A stretch of 16,721 nucleotides of DNA from Lachnospiraceae bacterium. Its GTDB lineage: Bacteria; Bacillota_A; Clostridia; Lachnospirales; Lachnospiraceae. Shown here one piece after another: positions 1 through 7,168 of this stretch. Each line of letters begins with the position of its first letter. Positions within the stretch are counted from its first letter, which is position 1. The notes beneath the pieces were generated by a model. That model was not told the DNA's origin. It saw only the letters and a program-made list of their open reading frames with translations, and searched no databases. The stretch covers positions 1 through 16,721 of the forward strand of contig JAILCT010000251.1 in assembly GCA_024690425.1 (NCBI GenBank), read 5' to 3'. The position numbers and the translations under genes were made by a program.

Positions 1-177
1 GAGGATACAAAAGCAATATCAAATTATGCAAAAAATTCAACCATAGTTGCAAGCCATATGGATACGGTAAGCCATTTGACAGTAACAAGAGATGATATAA
101 AAGCTCTAAAACTAAATAATGTACTATCCATCCGGCAAGGATTGAGGAAATGGTCGAGAAGGCCCAGAAGGAAGTAG
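1..177 (+). CDS. C-terminal fragment of a putative MBL-fold metallo-hydrolase, broken at a junction near base 125
   Basis: Frame 1 is open from the window edge to a TAG at 175-177. Its first 42 codons read like the C-terminal end of MBL-fold (UlaG-like) metallo-hydrolases: an [11 protein letters not shown] segment followed by L-T-V-T-R-D-D-I, matching the family's usual end of the form 'vavHmdavnH..ltR.dl'. After residue 42 the reading turns into an arginine-rich nonsense tail, because the DNA now encodes RNase Y in another frame. GC is about 31% over bases 1-120 and about 53% over 121-240. The active-site HxHxDH part would lie upstream of the window. The family call rests on a short segment and is moderate. 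The break is either a recombination scar or an assembly chimera. Confidence 0.45.
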   Translation, partial: EDTKAISNYAKNSTIVASHMDTVSHLTVTRDDIKALKLNNVLSIRQGLRKWSRRPRRK

Positions 178-854
178 AGACGATGATCCGCGAAGAAGGT
201 GAATCGGCTACCCTTGAAGTGGGCGTTCACGGAATCCACCCCGAGCTTATTAAGCTGCTCGGAAGGCTGAGGTTCAGGACCAGCTACGGCCAGAATGTAC
301 TTAAGCATTCCATTGAAGTATCACTTCTGTGCGGCCTTTTGGCTTCTGAGATAGGCGTTGATGTACGCCTTGCCAAGAGGGCGGGTCTTCTCCATGATAT
401 AGGCAAGGCCGTAGATCATGAGATGGAAGGTTCGCATATCCAGCTGGGTGTTGATCTGTGCAGAAAATACAAAGAGTCGGCAACCATAATTAATGCGGTT
501 GAAGCTCATCACGGTGATGTTGAACCGCAGTCACTTGTTGCTGTACTGGTCCAGGCGGCTGATACAATTTCGGCAGCCCGTCCGGGAGCAAGAAGGGAAA
601 CATTAGAGACATATACTAACAGATTAAAACAACTTGAAGATATCACTAATTCCTTTAAGGGAGTTGATAAATCTTTTGCTATTCAGGCAGGACGTGAAGT
701 CCGGATCATGGTAGTTCCTGAGCAGGTAAATGACGCAGATATGGTATTACTCGCAAGAGACATTTCCAAGAAGATAGAAGAGGAAATGGAATATCCCGGT
801 CAGATCAAGGTTAACGTTATTCGTGAGAGTCGCGTAACCGATTATGCTAAATAA
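150..854 (+). CDS. rny: Ribonuclease Y, 5'-truncated (HD-domain half only)
   Basis: RNase Y is a membrane-anchored endoribonuclease that starts mRNA decay in Firmicutes. The 234 residues from ATG 150 hold the HD phosphohydrolase domain: H53, the catalytic H82-D83 in L-H-D-I-G-K, H120-H121 and D138. The distance from the HD pair to the C-terminus (151 residues) equals that of the 520-residue Bacillus enzyme. Homology extends upstream in the same frame through I-H-P-A-R-I-E-E (bases 126-149) and then stops. An in-frame TAA lies at 117-119, and the upstream DNA belongs to a different gene. The transmembrane segment, coiled coil and KH domain (about 285 residues) are therefore absent. ATG 150 is the first usable start, with only a fair ribosome site (AAGG at 137-140). 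If real, the product would be soluble and lack KH-mediated RNA binding; it may be a pseudogene or an assembly artefact. Confidence 0.85.
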   Translation: MVEKAQKEVETMIREEGESATLEVGVHGIHPELIKLLGRLRFRTSYGQNVLKHSIEVSLLCGLLASEIGVDVRLAKRAGLLHDIGKAVDHEMEGSHIQLGVDLCRKYKESATIINAVEAHHGDVEPQSLVAVLVQAADTISAARPGARRETLETYTNRLKQLEDITNSFKGVDKSFAIQAGREVRIMVVPEQVNDADMVLLARDISKKIEEEMEYPGQIKVNVIRESRVTDYAK

Positions 855-861
855 CAAAAAT

Positions 862-891
862 AACCCCATGCCGTATGGCATGGGGTTTTTT
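862..891 (+). terminator. Intrinsic terminator, probably bidirectional
   Basis: A perfect 9-bp stem CCCCATGCC/GGCATGGGG (864-872 with 877-885) with a GTAT loop, extended by AA/TT pairs, is followed by six T at 886-891. On the minus strand the same stem is followed by TTATTTTTG, so it can also end the tRNA-Met transcript coming from the other side. It begins seven bases after the rny stop codon. Confidence 0.93.
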
Positions 892-893
892 AG

Positions 894-967
894 TAGCGAG
901 AGAGAGACTTGAACTCTCAACCTCCCGGGTATGAACCGGACGCTCTAGCCAGTTGAGCCATCTCGCC
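894..967 (-). tRNA. tRNA-Met (CAT), elongator
   Basis: The reverse complement folds as a full cloverleaf: acceptor GGCGAGA paired with TCTCGCT (one G-U at 1-72), D arm GCTC/GAGC, anticodon stem TCCGG/CCGGG with loop TTCATAC, and T arm GAGAG-TTCAAGT-CTCTC. The anticodon is CAT. The elongator type is favoured because positions 1-72 pair and the three G-C pairs typical of initiator anticodon stems are missing. The sequence closely resembles Bacillus elongator tRNA-Met. The discriminator base is A. The genome continues CTA rather than CCA, so the CCA end must be added after transcription. Confidence 0.95.
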
Positions 968-994
968 ATCATGGGCTTTTCAGCCCGCTTTGCT

Positions 995-1024
995 ATTATA
1001 CTAACCTAATCTATTCATTGTCAA
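995..1024 (-). promoter_or_regulatory. Sigma-A promoter of tRNA-Met
   Basis: On the minus strand a perfect TTGACA (1019-1024) and a perfect TATAAT (995-1000) are separated by 18 bp, about 28 bases upstream of the mature tRNA 5' end. The short leader contains a GGGCT-GAAA-AGCCC hairpin (972-985 region) just before the tRNA, where RNase P would cut. This is the strongest promoter visible in the window. Confidence 0.9.
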
Positions 1025-1067
1025 GGAAAATATTTAAATTAAACTTTTATTTATCATGATTAGAGGT

Positions 1068-1073
1068 TATAAT
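1068..1073 (+). promoter_or_regulatory. Candidate -10 box for the lipoprotein-ispF-cysE...sigH operon
   Basis: A perfect TATAAT lies 39 bp upstream of the preferred start codon at 1113. The -35 at the right distance (TTTTAT, 1045-1050, 17-bp spacer) is poor. The surrounding AT-rich tract and the lack of any other promoter before 7025 suggest it could drive the whole block. Transcription from here would begin near 1080, which rules out the upstream start codon at 1056. Confidence 0.5.
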
Positions 1074-1112
1074 ATATTTTACGAGAAATGTATTTCATAC
1101 GGAGGGACGGAT

Positions 1113-2468
1113 ATGAAGAAGCTTTTTATGTGTTTGTCGGTAGGGCTTATATGTACGGGGTTATGCGCATGCGACGGAACAGGCTTTGACCCTGCGGCTT
1201 TGGAAGAAACATCGAAGTCGATCGGGGAGGCTTCGAAAACAATAGAACAGGTGACGGAGACATTTGGCGAGATCGAGAAAAATGTCAGTATGATCACGGA
1301 ATCCATGCAGCAGGGTGTTGATTCGACGAATCAATTTATGGACTGGTATAAGAATGATGCCATTCCTGATAATCCGTGGATCAAACCGCCTATTACCGAT
1401 GAAGAAGTTGAGAATGCCATAAGGGCAGGGCAGAACGTGCTTATGGCATATATAGAACAGAATGTTGATAAGAATTCATCTTATAATATCCTGAGTGAAG
1501 AGGATGAGGATTTTTTCACTGAATATTTTAAGGATGAGAGTATAAACGGATTCCTTTTAAGCACTTATGAGAAGCCTGAGGATTGTAATGTTTATGAGGC
1601 ATTGTCCAGGAATTCGGGCATTATGAAGAAGGTTAAATCATCCGAGAATGAAGAAGCCGAGGGTAAGATATCAAGGAAGGATGCTGATGCTGCCATTGAG
1701 GCCGCGCTCGGCATTAATTCAGATGCTCTTACTGTCCCCCCGGAATTTAAGACCTATTCCGATAAGGAATACATTTATATTGATGAAGTTAAGGAGTGCG
1801 AGAAGCTTATTTGTAAGGGAGGCTTTTACTACAATAATCTTTATGTCGTCATGATGAAGGAGGAAGATGCGGATTCTCCGTTTGCATTGTCGGTACTCTC
1901 GAAGGAGAATGACGGAAGCGTAAGGATATGTGTGAACTATTGGAGTGATAACCTTGATAATATCGACTGGAACGGATCGGTTATATACGGACTTTATAAC
2001 GAGATTCTTAATTCTGATTTTAAGGCCGTTATGAGTATACCCGGGGCTGCCGGTGATATAACACTTGGAGCAGCACTTGATGCCGTGGCTGGACTTAAAG
2101 GTAAGAATATAGATAAGGCACTGGAACTTGTTTCTGACGAGAGCGATAAGATCAAAACCTATATGCAGGAATTCGACGGATATGATGTATACTACAGTGA
2201 CATAGATCCCAAGGCTGTCGGTGAATATGTTGTTTCCCAGATAGATGTAACGGGCGGTGATTTTAAAACAGCGGAAGGTATCGGCATTGGTACAGGCATA
2301 GAAGTAATTAAGAATACGTATGGTGAAGGCATCGAAGCCATGATCTCAGGCGGGAGGAAGCAGCTCATGTATGAGATGGGCAAGTACAATATGCTCTTTA
2401 TCATAGACAAGGCGGGTAAGGTCAGTGAGATGACTATCTTCCTTGCGGATAATGCACTTTCTGAATAA
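1113..2468 (+). CDS. Unrecognised secreted lipoprotein, possible BamE-like C-terminal domain
   Basis: The product is 451 residues. ATG 1113 is preferred over 1056 because a GGAGGG site sits just before it (1101-1106) and it begins a classic lipoprotein signal: M-K-K, a hydrophobic stretch, then L-C-A-C with the lipidated Cys at residue 20. Residues about 30-75 are polar with heptad-like spacing (Ser/Thr/Glu/Ile) and may form a coiled coil; the middle is acidic and shows no known motif. The last 55 or so residues (about 395-450), with [13 protein letters not shown] and later D-K-A-G-K-V-S-E-M, look like the small BamE/SmpA-like repeats common in clostridial lipoproteins; that is a weak inference from pattern. 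It lies 20 bp before ispF and is probably co-transcribed with it. No function can be assigned. Confidence 0.85.
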   Translation: MKKLFMCLSVGLICTGLCACDGTGFDPAALEETSKSIGEASKTIEQVTETFGEIEKNVSMITESMQQGVDSTNQFMDWYKNDAIPDNPWIKPPITDEEVENAIRAGQNVLMAYIEQNVDKNSSYNILSEEDEDFFTEYFKDESINGFLLSTYEKPEDCNVYEALSRNSGIMKKVKSSENEEAEGKISRKDADAAIEAALGINSDALTVPPEFKTYSDKEYIYIDEVKECEKLICKGGFYYNNLYVVMMKEEDADSPFALSVLSKENDGSVRICVNYWSDNLDNIDWNGSVIYGLYNEILNSDFKAVMSIPGAAGDITLGAALDAVAGLKGKNIDKALELVSDESDKIKTYMQEFDGYDVYYSDIDPKAVGEYVVSQIDVTGGDFKTAEGIGIGTGIEVIKNTYGEGIEAMISGGRKQLMYEMGKYNMLFIIDKAGKVSEMTIFLADNALSE

Positions 2469-2488
2469 TACTTACGGAGACACAGGTT

Positions 2489-3034
2489 ATGCGTGTTGGA
2501 ATGGGATATGATGTCCACAAACTGGTTGTGGGCAGGGATCTGATAATAGGGGGAGTTAAGATACCCTATGAGAAAGGACTTTTAGGACATTCGGATGCGG
2601 ATGTCCTATTGCATGCTATAATGGATGCCCTGTTAGGGGCAGCTGCCCTTGGAGATATCGGCAGTCACTTTCCGGATACGGATGAAGCCTATAGAGGAGC
2701 CGACTCTGTGAAGCTGCTTGATGAAGTGGGAAATCTTCTGTATTCAAGGCAGTACATTATAGAAAATATAGATGCAACAATAATTGCCCAGAAACCTAAG
2801 ATGAAACCGTATATAGATGATATGAGGACCATTATAGCGGATACACTGGGCATTGAAAAGGACCAGGTCAACATAAAGGCAACTACCGAGGAGGGACTTG
2901 GATTTACCGGAACAGGCGAGGGTATCTCATCACAGGCTGTCTGTATGATCAGTTCGGTGAAGGAACTGGAGAGTTACAGCGTGGGTCCGGCGGCCTGCAG
3001 CGGATGCGGCGGATGTCCCTTAAGGAAAGAATAA
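2489..3034 (+). CDS. ispF: 2-C-methyl-D-erythritol 2,4-cyclodiphosphate synthase with Cys-rich tail
   Basis: IspF converts CDP-methylerythritol 2-phosphate to the cyclic diphosphate in the MEP isoprenoid pathway and works as a cytosolic trimer with a divalent metal. Metal ligands D8, H10 and H42 fit the family (G-Y-D-V-H near the N-terminus, G-H-S-D-A-D at 33-38), as do [10 protein letters not shown] and the closing G-E-G-I. Families usually end near residue 157-160. This one is 181 residues long and carries an extra tail ending C-S-G-C-G-G-C-P, with Cys at 170, 173 and 176. The start has GGAG at 2476-2479. It overlaps nothing and sits three bases before cysE. ispD is not next to it. Confidence 0.95.
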   Translation: MRVGMGYDVHKLVVGRDLIIGGVKIPYEKGLLGHSDADVLLHAIMDALLGAAALGDIGSHFPDTDEAYRGADSVKLLDEVGNLLYSRQYIIENIDATIIAQKPKMKPYIDDMRTIIADTLGIEKDQVNIKATTEEGLGFTGTGEGISSQAVCMISSVKELESYSVGPAACSGCGGCPLRKE

Positions 3035-3037
3035 GGT

Positions 3038-3715
3038 ATGGGATTTATTAAGAATATAAAGGATGAAATTCAGATAATAAGGGAGAGGGATCCGGCCATT
3101 CATTCTTCAATGGAGGTATTCCTATACCCAAGCTTCAGGGTAATGCTTCATTACAGGCTGGCACATAAGCTCTACCTTAAGAAGCATTATTTTCTTGCCA
3201 GGTTCATATCACAGAGGGCTGTAAGAAAAACCGGTATTGAGATCCATCCCGGAGCACAGATAGGGAGCGGCTTCTTTATCGATCATGGGAGCGGAGTGAT
3301 CATAGGCGAGACAACGATCATAGGAAATAATGTTACCCTTTACCAGGGGGTGACACTCGGAGGAACGGGTAAGGAAACCGGAAAGAGACATCCGACCATT
3401 GAAGATAATGTCATGATATCTGCCGGAGCTAAGGTCCTGGGGTCCTTTACAATAGGGGCCGGATCCAAGATTGGAGCAGGATCGGTTGTTCTTGAAGAAG
3501 TTCCCCCTAACTGTACCGTAGTAGGTGTTCCGGGACGTATAGTAAAGCGGGAGAATGAGGTTATTCCCAGGGAGAGCATGGATCAGGTACACCTTCCGGA
3601 CCCGATAAAGGAGGATATACAGAACCTTCAGCATGCCAATTCTGAGCTTACGAACAGGCTGCTTGATCTGGAGATGGAACTAAAGGCGCTTAAGAAGGCA
3701 TCAGACAAACGATAA
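3038..3715 (+). CDS. cysE: Serine O-acetyltransferase
   Basis: CysE transfers acetyl from acetyl-CoA to serine, giving O-acetylserine for cysteine synthesis. The 225-residue protein has the short helical N-terminus of the Gram-positive type and then hexapeptide-repeat turns of a left-handed beta-helix from about residue 65 to 165. Catalytic residues are visible as D82-H83 in I-D-H-G-S-G and R117-H118 in G-K-R-H-P-T-I. The C-terminal 40 residues (about 185-222) are charged with leucine heptads and probably form a coiled coil, somewhat longer than the usual tail. The start codon lies three bases after the ispF stop and uses AAGG within the end of ispF. The gene stands directly before cysS, linking cysteine supply with cysteine charging, as in Bacillus. 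Confidence 0.96.
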   Translation: MGFIKNIKDEIQIIRERDPAIHSSMEVFLYPSFRVMLHYRLAHKLYLKKHYFLARFISQRAVRKTGIEIHPGAQIGSGFFIDHGSGVIIGETTIIGNNVTLYQGVTLGGTGKETGKRHPTIEDNVMISAGAKVLGSFTIGAGSKIGAGSVVLEEVPPNCTVVGVPGRIVKRENEVIPRESMDQVHLPDPIKEDIQNLQHANSELTNRLLDLEMELKALKKASDKR

Positions 3716-3756
3716 AGCCATATATAATAAAGAACACATTTATTGAGGAGACCGTT

Positions 3757-5154
3757 ATGAAGATTTACAACTCACTTACAAGAAACATTGAGGATTTTGT
3801 ACCCAATGAACCCGGGAAGGTATCCATGTATACCTGCGGTCCCACGGTTTACCATTATGCCCACATAGGAAATTTAAGGTCTTATATCTGTGAGGATGTT
3901 TTGGAGAAGATACTGAGGTTCTCGGGATATGACGTTAAACGTGTTATGAACATTACCGATGTGGGACATCTTGCATCTGATGCCGACACCGGCGAGGATA
4001 AAATGCTCAAGGGTGCGAAGAGAGAGCATAAGTCTGTAATGGAGATAGCACAGTTCTACACGGATGCTTTTTTCTCCGATTGTGCCAAGCTTAATATAAA
4101 GACTCCGGATGTAGTGGAACCTGCAACAAATTGTATTCCGGAATTTATAAATATGATCGAGGGGCTGCTTGAGAAGGGATATGCATATAAGGCAGGTGAA
4201 AATGTATACTTTGATACATCAAGGCTCAAGGAGTACTACGTTTTCGGGAATCAGAACGAAGAAGAGCTTATGGTGGGAGTCCGTGATGATGTAAGTGAGG
4301 ATACAAATAAGCGGAATAAGAATGATTTTGTATTATGGTTTACCAAGAGTAAGTTCGAAGACCAGGCCCTTAAGTGGGAGAGTCCCTGGGGCGTGGGTTA
4401 TCCCGGGTGGCATATTGAATGTTCCTGTATAGGTATGAAGCACCTTGGGAACAAAATGGATATTCACTGCGGAGGAGTTGACAATATGTTCCCGCACCAT
4501 ACCAACGAGATAGCACAGTCAGAGTCATATCTCGGACATAAATGGTGCAATTACTGGTTTCATGTACATCATCTGAATGACGAAACCGGTAAGATGAGCA
4601 AGAGCAAGGGTGAATTCCTTACAGTATCGCTGCTTGAGAGTAAGGGATATGATCCGATAGTATACAGGATGTTTGCCCTTCAGTCCCATTACCGCAAACC
4701 GCTGACCTTCTCATATGATACATTGGATCAGACGGCTGCGACCTATAAGAAGCTTAAGAACAGAATACTATCCGTAAAAGCGGATGGGCAGGCCGATGAG
4801 ACGGCAGTTAAGGATTGGCATGATAAGTTCGCGGAGGCTGTGGGCAATGACTGCAACACGGCAATGGGATTAACCCTGCTGTATGATGTCCTTAAGTCGG
4901 ATTTAAACGGTGCAACCAAGCTTAGAATAATAGAGGACTATGACACAGTGCTTTCGCTCAACCTTCTTAAGGAAGATAAAAAGGAAGAAGTGGATGATGA
5001 GCTTTCGGCATATGTTGAAGAAAGAATCGCACAGCGTGCTCAGGCCAAGAAGGATAAAGACTTTGCAAAAGCCGATGCCATAAGGGATGAGCTGGCTGCA
5101 AAGGGCATTGTAATAAAGGATACCCGTGAGGGAGTTACCTGGAGCAGAGCTTAA
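3757..5154 (+). CDS. cysS: Cysteinyl-tRNA synthetase
   Basis: This class I synthetase charges tRNA-Cys. At 465 residues it has the normal length. The HIGH-type motif is H-I-G-N at 36-39, and KMSKS is at 279-283. Zinc ligands fit the family at C27 (C-G-P-T), C222 (W-H-I-E-C-S), H247 and E251 (P-H-H-T-N-E). A GAGGAG site precedes ATG 3757. The 41-base gap after cysE contains a TATAAT at 3723-3728 without a convincing -35, and no room for a T-box leader, so control by upstream readthrough is likely. Confidence 0.98.
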   Translation: MKIYNSLTRNIEDFVPNEPGKVSMYTCGPTVYHYAHIGNLRSYICEDVLEKILRFSGYDVKRVMNITDVGHLASDADTGEDKMLKGAKREHKSVMEIAQFYTDAFFSDCAKLNIKTPDVVEPATNCIPEFINMIEGLLEKGYAYKAGENVYFDTSRLKEYYVFGNQNEEELMVGVRDDVSEDTNKRNKNDFVLWFTKSKFEDQALKWESPWGVGYPGWHIECSCIGMKHLGNKMDIHCGGVDNMFPHHTNEIAQSESYLGHKWCNYWFHVHHLNDETGKMSKSKGEFLTVSLLESKGYDPIVYRMFALQSHYRKPLTFSYDTLDQTAATYKKLKNRILSVKADGQADETAVKDWHDKFAEAVGNDCNTAMGLTLLYDVLKSDLNGATKLRIIEDYDTVLSLNLLKEDKKEEVDDELSAYVEERIAQRAQAKKDKDFAKADAIRDELAAKGIVIKDTREGVTWSRA

Positions 5155-5156
5155 GG

Positions 5157-5591
5157 ATGGATCAGAGCATTCTTGAAAACATAAAGGATAAGTTTGGTCT
5201 TGCGGATATTGATGTTAACGGCTATTCGCCCCTGTCTCTTGCCTTTATCGGTGATTGTGTGTTTGATCTGGTCGTGAAGACTGTGGTGGTCGAACGGGCC
5301 AACCGGTCTGCGAATATTCTCCATCGTAAGGCAAGCAGGATCGTAAAGGCTCAGTCCCAGGCGCAGATGGTAATGTGGTTTATTGAAAAGGGTATCTTAA
5401 GCGATGAGGAACTGGCCATATATAAGAGGGGCCGCAATGCCAAGTCGGTCACTACCGCGAAGAATGCGTCGGTCGGTGATTACAGGAAGGCAACAGGCCT
5501 TGAGGCACTTATCGGATACCTGTATCTTAAAAACAGGACATCCAGGATTGTTGAGCTGATAAAGACAGGTATGGATATGATAGACGAATAA
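5157..5591 (+). CDS. mrnC: Mini-ribonuclease III
   Basis: Mini-III is an RNase III-like dimer without the dsRNA-binding domain; in Bacillus it trims 23S rRNA precursor. The 144-residue product has the catalytic segment A-F-I-G-D-C-V-F-D (D33 the likely metal ligand) and the second acidic motif G-L-E-A-L-I-G-Y near residue 115. The start lies two bases after the cysS stop, with the ribosome site inside cysS (TTAAGG region), implying translational coupling. Placement between cysS and rlmB matches the Bacillus order and supports the call. Confidence 0.95.
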   Translation: MDQSILENIKDKFGLADIDVNGYSPLSLAFIGDCVFDLVVKTVVVERANRSANILHRKASRIVKAQSQAQMVMWFIEKGILSDEELAIYKRGRNAKSVTTAKNASVGDYRKATGLEALIGYLYLKNRTSRIVELIKTGMDMIDE

Positions 5592-5642
5592 GACACCTTT
5601 GAACGAGATGCATTATGTAAACCTAAGACTTTGGAGAAAGCC

Positions 5643-6389
5643 ATGTCATATGAAGAAATATATATAGAAGGAAGAAATGCTGTTCTTGAAGCTCTGCGGT
5701 CGGGGAGGCCTATAGATAAGCTCTATATACTTGACGGCTGTCAGGACGGACCGGTATCGACCATCAAACGGGAAGCAAGAAAGGCTGATGCGATAATAAA
5801 GTTTGTCGATAAGGAAAGGCTTGACCAGCTGAGCAGTACAGGACACCATCAGGGAGTTATAGCCCAGTCTGCAGCCTATGAATATGCAGAGGTTTCGGAT
5901 ATACTTGACAAGGCGAAGGAAAAGGGGGAAGCCCCCTTCATCTTTCTTCTTGACAATATAGTAGATCCCCATAATCTCGGAGCGATAATAAGGACAGCCA
6001 ATCTGTGCGGAGCACACGGGGTCATAATCCCCAAGAACCGGGCAGTGGGGCTTACAGCAACGGTCGCACGTACCTCCGCGGGAGCACTCAACTATACTCC
6101 TGTGGCCAAGGTGACAAACCTGAGTAAGACAATAGAAGACCTTAAGAAGGAGGGACTTTGGTTCGTATGTGCGGATATGGACGGAGAAGTCATGTATAAG
6201 CAGAACCTGACAGGCCCGATCGGACTTGTTATAGGCGCAGAGGGTGAGGGAGTATCAAGACTTGTTAAGGAGAAATGCGATTATACAGCCTCCATCCCCA
6301 TGAAGGGTGATATAGATTCCCTTAATGCATCTGTTGCGGCGGGAGTCCTTGCTTATGAGATAGTAAGGCAGAGAATGACCGGAGAATAG
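5643..6389 (+). CDS. rlmB: 23S rRNA (guanosine-2'-O-)-methyltransferase, RlmB/TrmH family
   Basis: A SPOUT-class methyltransferase of 248 residues. An N-terminal L30e-like RNA-binding region (E-G-R-N-A-V-L-E-A-L) is followed by the three knot motifs: N-I-V-D-P-H-N-L-G-A-I-I-R-T-A, L-V-I-G-A-E-G-E-G-V and S-L-N-A-S-V-A-A-G-V. It uses S-adenosylmethionine to methylate a ribose in 23S rRNA (G2251 in E. coli numbering). ATG 5643 is chosen over TTG 5631 because GGAG at 5633-5636 is correctly placed for the ATG and overlaps the TTG. It is cotranscribed with mrnC and sigH. Confidence 0.94.
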   Translation: MSYEEIYIEGRNAVLEALRSGRPIDKLYILDGCQDGPVSTIKREARKADAIIKFVDKERLDQLSSTGHHQGVIAQSAAYEYAEVSDILDKAKEKGEAPFIFLLDNIVDPHNLGAIIRTANLCGAHGVIIPKNRAVGLTATVARTSAGALNYTPVAKVTNLSKTIEDLKKEGLWFVCADMDGEVMYKQNLTGPIGLVIGAEGEGVSRLVKEKCDYTASIPMKGDIDSLNASVAAGVLAYEIVRQRMTGE

Positions 6390-6392
6390 CGC

Positions 6393-7025
6393 ATGAAATC
6401 CGATAAATATGAAGAACTGTCAGATATTGAACTGATCATGAGATCCCGCGACGGTGACGGTGAGGTTGCGGATTATCTTATGGAGAAGTATAAAGACCTT
6501 GTCAGGAGTAAGGCAAGATCTATGTTTATTCTGGGTGCGGATAACGATGACCTTATCCAGGAAGGTATGATCGGCCTCTTTAAGGCGGTCCGTGATTATG
6601 ATGCAGGACGTGATGCCAGCTTCTATACCTTTGCGGAGCTGTGTATATCAAGGCAGATATATACAGCCGTGCAGGCATCGAGACGACAGAAGCACATCCC
6701 GCTTAACAATTATATTTCCCTCTACGGAAATGTGTCAGATGATGACCGGGATGATGATAAATACCTTATTGATTCGCTTTCCCAGTCGGGTTCTTTAAGT
6801 CCCGAAGAGATGATCATCGACAGGGAGAATGTTGAGGGTCTTGAGCAGAAGATTGAAGAGAGCTTAAGTTCGTTTGAGAAACAGGTGCTTGACCTGTATG
6901 TAACGGGAATGTCATACGTTCAGATAGCCAGGGTCCTCGGCAAGGATGAGAAATCCACCGATAATGCCCTGTCAAGACTCAAGGGTAAGATCAAAAAGAT
7001 ACTTAAGGAAGAAGGCAGGTCATAA
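6393..7025 (+). CDS. sigH: RNA polymerase sigma factor SigH (sigma-30)
   Basis: The 210-residue product is a sigma-70-family factor of the SigH/Spo0H type. Region 2 spans about 28-100, with D-D-L-I-Q-E-G-M-I-G-L-F-K-A-V at the core-binding part. Region 4 spans about 150-205, with the helix-turn-helix Y-V-Q-I-A-R-V-L-G and the closing S-R-L-K-G-K-I. In Bacillus it drives transition-state and early sporulation genes; many Lachnospiraceae keep it without obvious sporulation. It starts three bases after rlmB. The rae1 (yacP) gene usually found between rlmB and sigH is absent. An intrinsic terminator overlaps its stop codon. Confidence 0.93.
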   Translation: MKSDKYEELSDIELIMRSRDGDGEVADYLMEKYKDLVRSKARSMFILGADNDDLIQEGMIGLFKAVRDYDAGRDASFYTFAELCISRQIYTAVQASRRQKHIPLNNYISLYGNVSDDDRDDDKYLIDSLSQSGSLSPEEMIIDRENVEGLEQKIEESLSSFEKQVLDLYVTGMSYVQIARVLGKDEKSTDNALSRLKGKIKKILKEEGRS

Positions 7026-7039
7026 GGCCTTCTTTTTTT
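7009..7039 (+). terminator. Intrinsic terminator after sigH
   Basis: Stem AAGAAGGC/GCCTTCTT (7009-7016 with 7027-7034), a 10-base loop holding the sigH stop codon, and a T run at 7033-7039. It closes the ispF-sigH operon and insulates the sugar transporter genes. Confidence 0.88.
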
Positions 7040-7040
7040 G

Positions 7041-7081
7041 TGAATAATTTATGAAGAAATATTAATCTTCTGTGAAGGATT
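7041..7081 (+). promoter_or_regulatory. Candidate activator site: TGAA-type direct repeats phased by 11 and 21 bp
   Basis: TGAAGAAAT (7052-7060) and TGAAGGATT (7073-7081) match at 7 of 9 bases and start exactly 21 bp apart; a weaker copy, TGAATAATT (7041-7049), lies 11 bp further up. The last copy lies next to the place where a -35 box would be. This is the geometry of AraC-family dimer sites. A short inverted repeat GAAGA/TCTTC (7053-7057, 7066-7070) overlaps it. An AraC-type regulator is encoded downstream, but binding is inferred. Confidence 0.35.
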
Positions 7082-7090
7082 TTTTATTTT

Positions 7091-7096
7091 TATAAT
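7091..7096 (+). promoter_or_regulatory. Candidate -10 box of the chvE-mmsA-mmsB promoter
   Basis: A perfect TATAAT sits 72 bp before the chvE start. The hexamer 17 bp upstream (TTCTGT, 7068-7073) is a poor -35, consistent with an activator-dependent promoter. Its 5' leader contains a near-perfect palindrome, GCGGCATATGTCGC (7132-7145), which could form an RNA hairpin ahead of the ribosome site AAGGAGG (7155-7161). Confidence 0.5.
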
Positions 7097-7168
7097 GACA
7101 CCTCCCTGCTATAGTGGTAATCGAAGAGTGAGCGGCATATGTCGCCGGTATAAAAAGGAGGAAAGAAT

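Noticed and set aside
894..967. tRNA read as initiator Met or lysidine-type tRNA-Ile (also CAT anticodon)
   Set aside because: Position 1-72 pairs, the initiator GGG/CCC anticodon stem is absent, and the body matches elongator tRNA-Met of Firmicutes.
1056..1112. Upstream in-frame ATG extending the lipoprotein by 19 residues
   Set aside because: It overlaps the -10 box at 1068-1073, has no ribosome site, and would bury the lipoprotein signal.
3716..3756. T-box or separate promoter before cysS
   Set aside because: The gap is only 41 bases; a TATAAT at 3723-3728 has no credible -35 and there is no room for a T-box.
5631..5642. TTG start for rlmB four codons earlier
   Set aside because: The GGAG at 5633-5636 lies inside those codons and is correctly spaced for ATG 5643.
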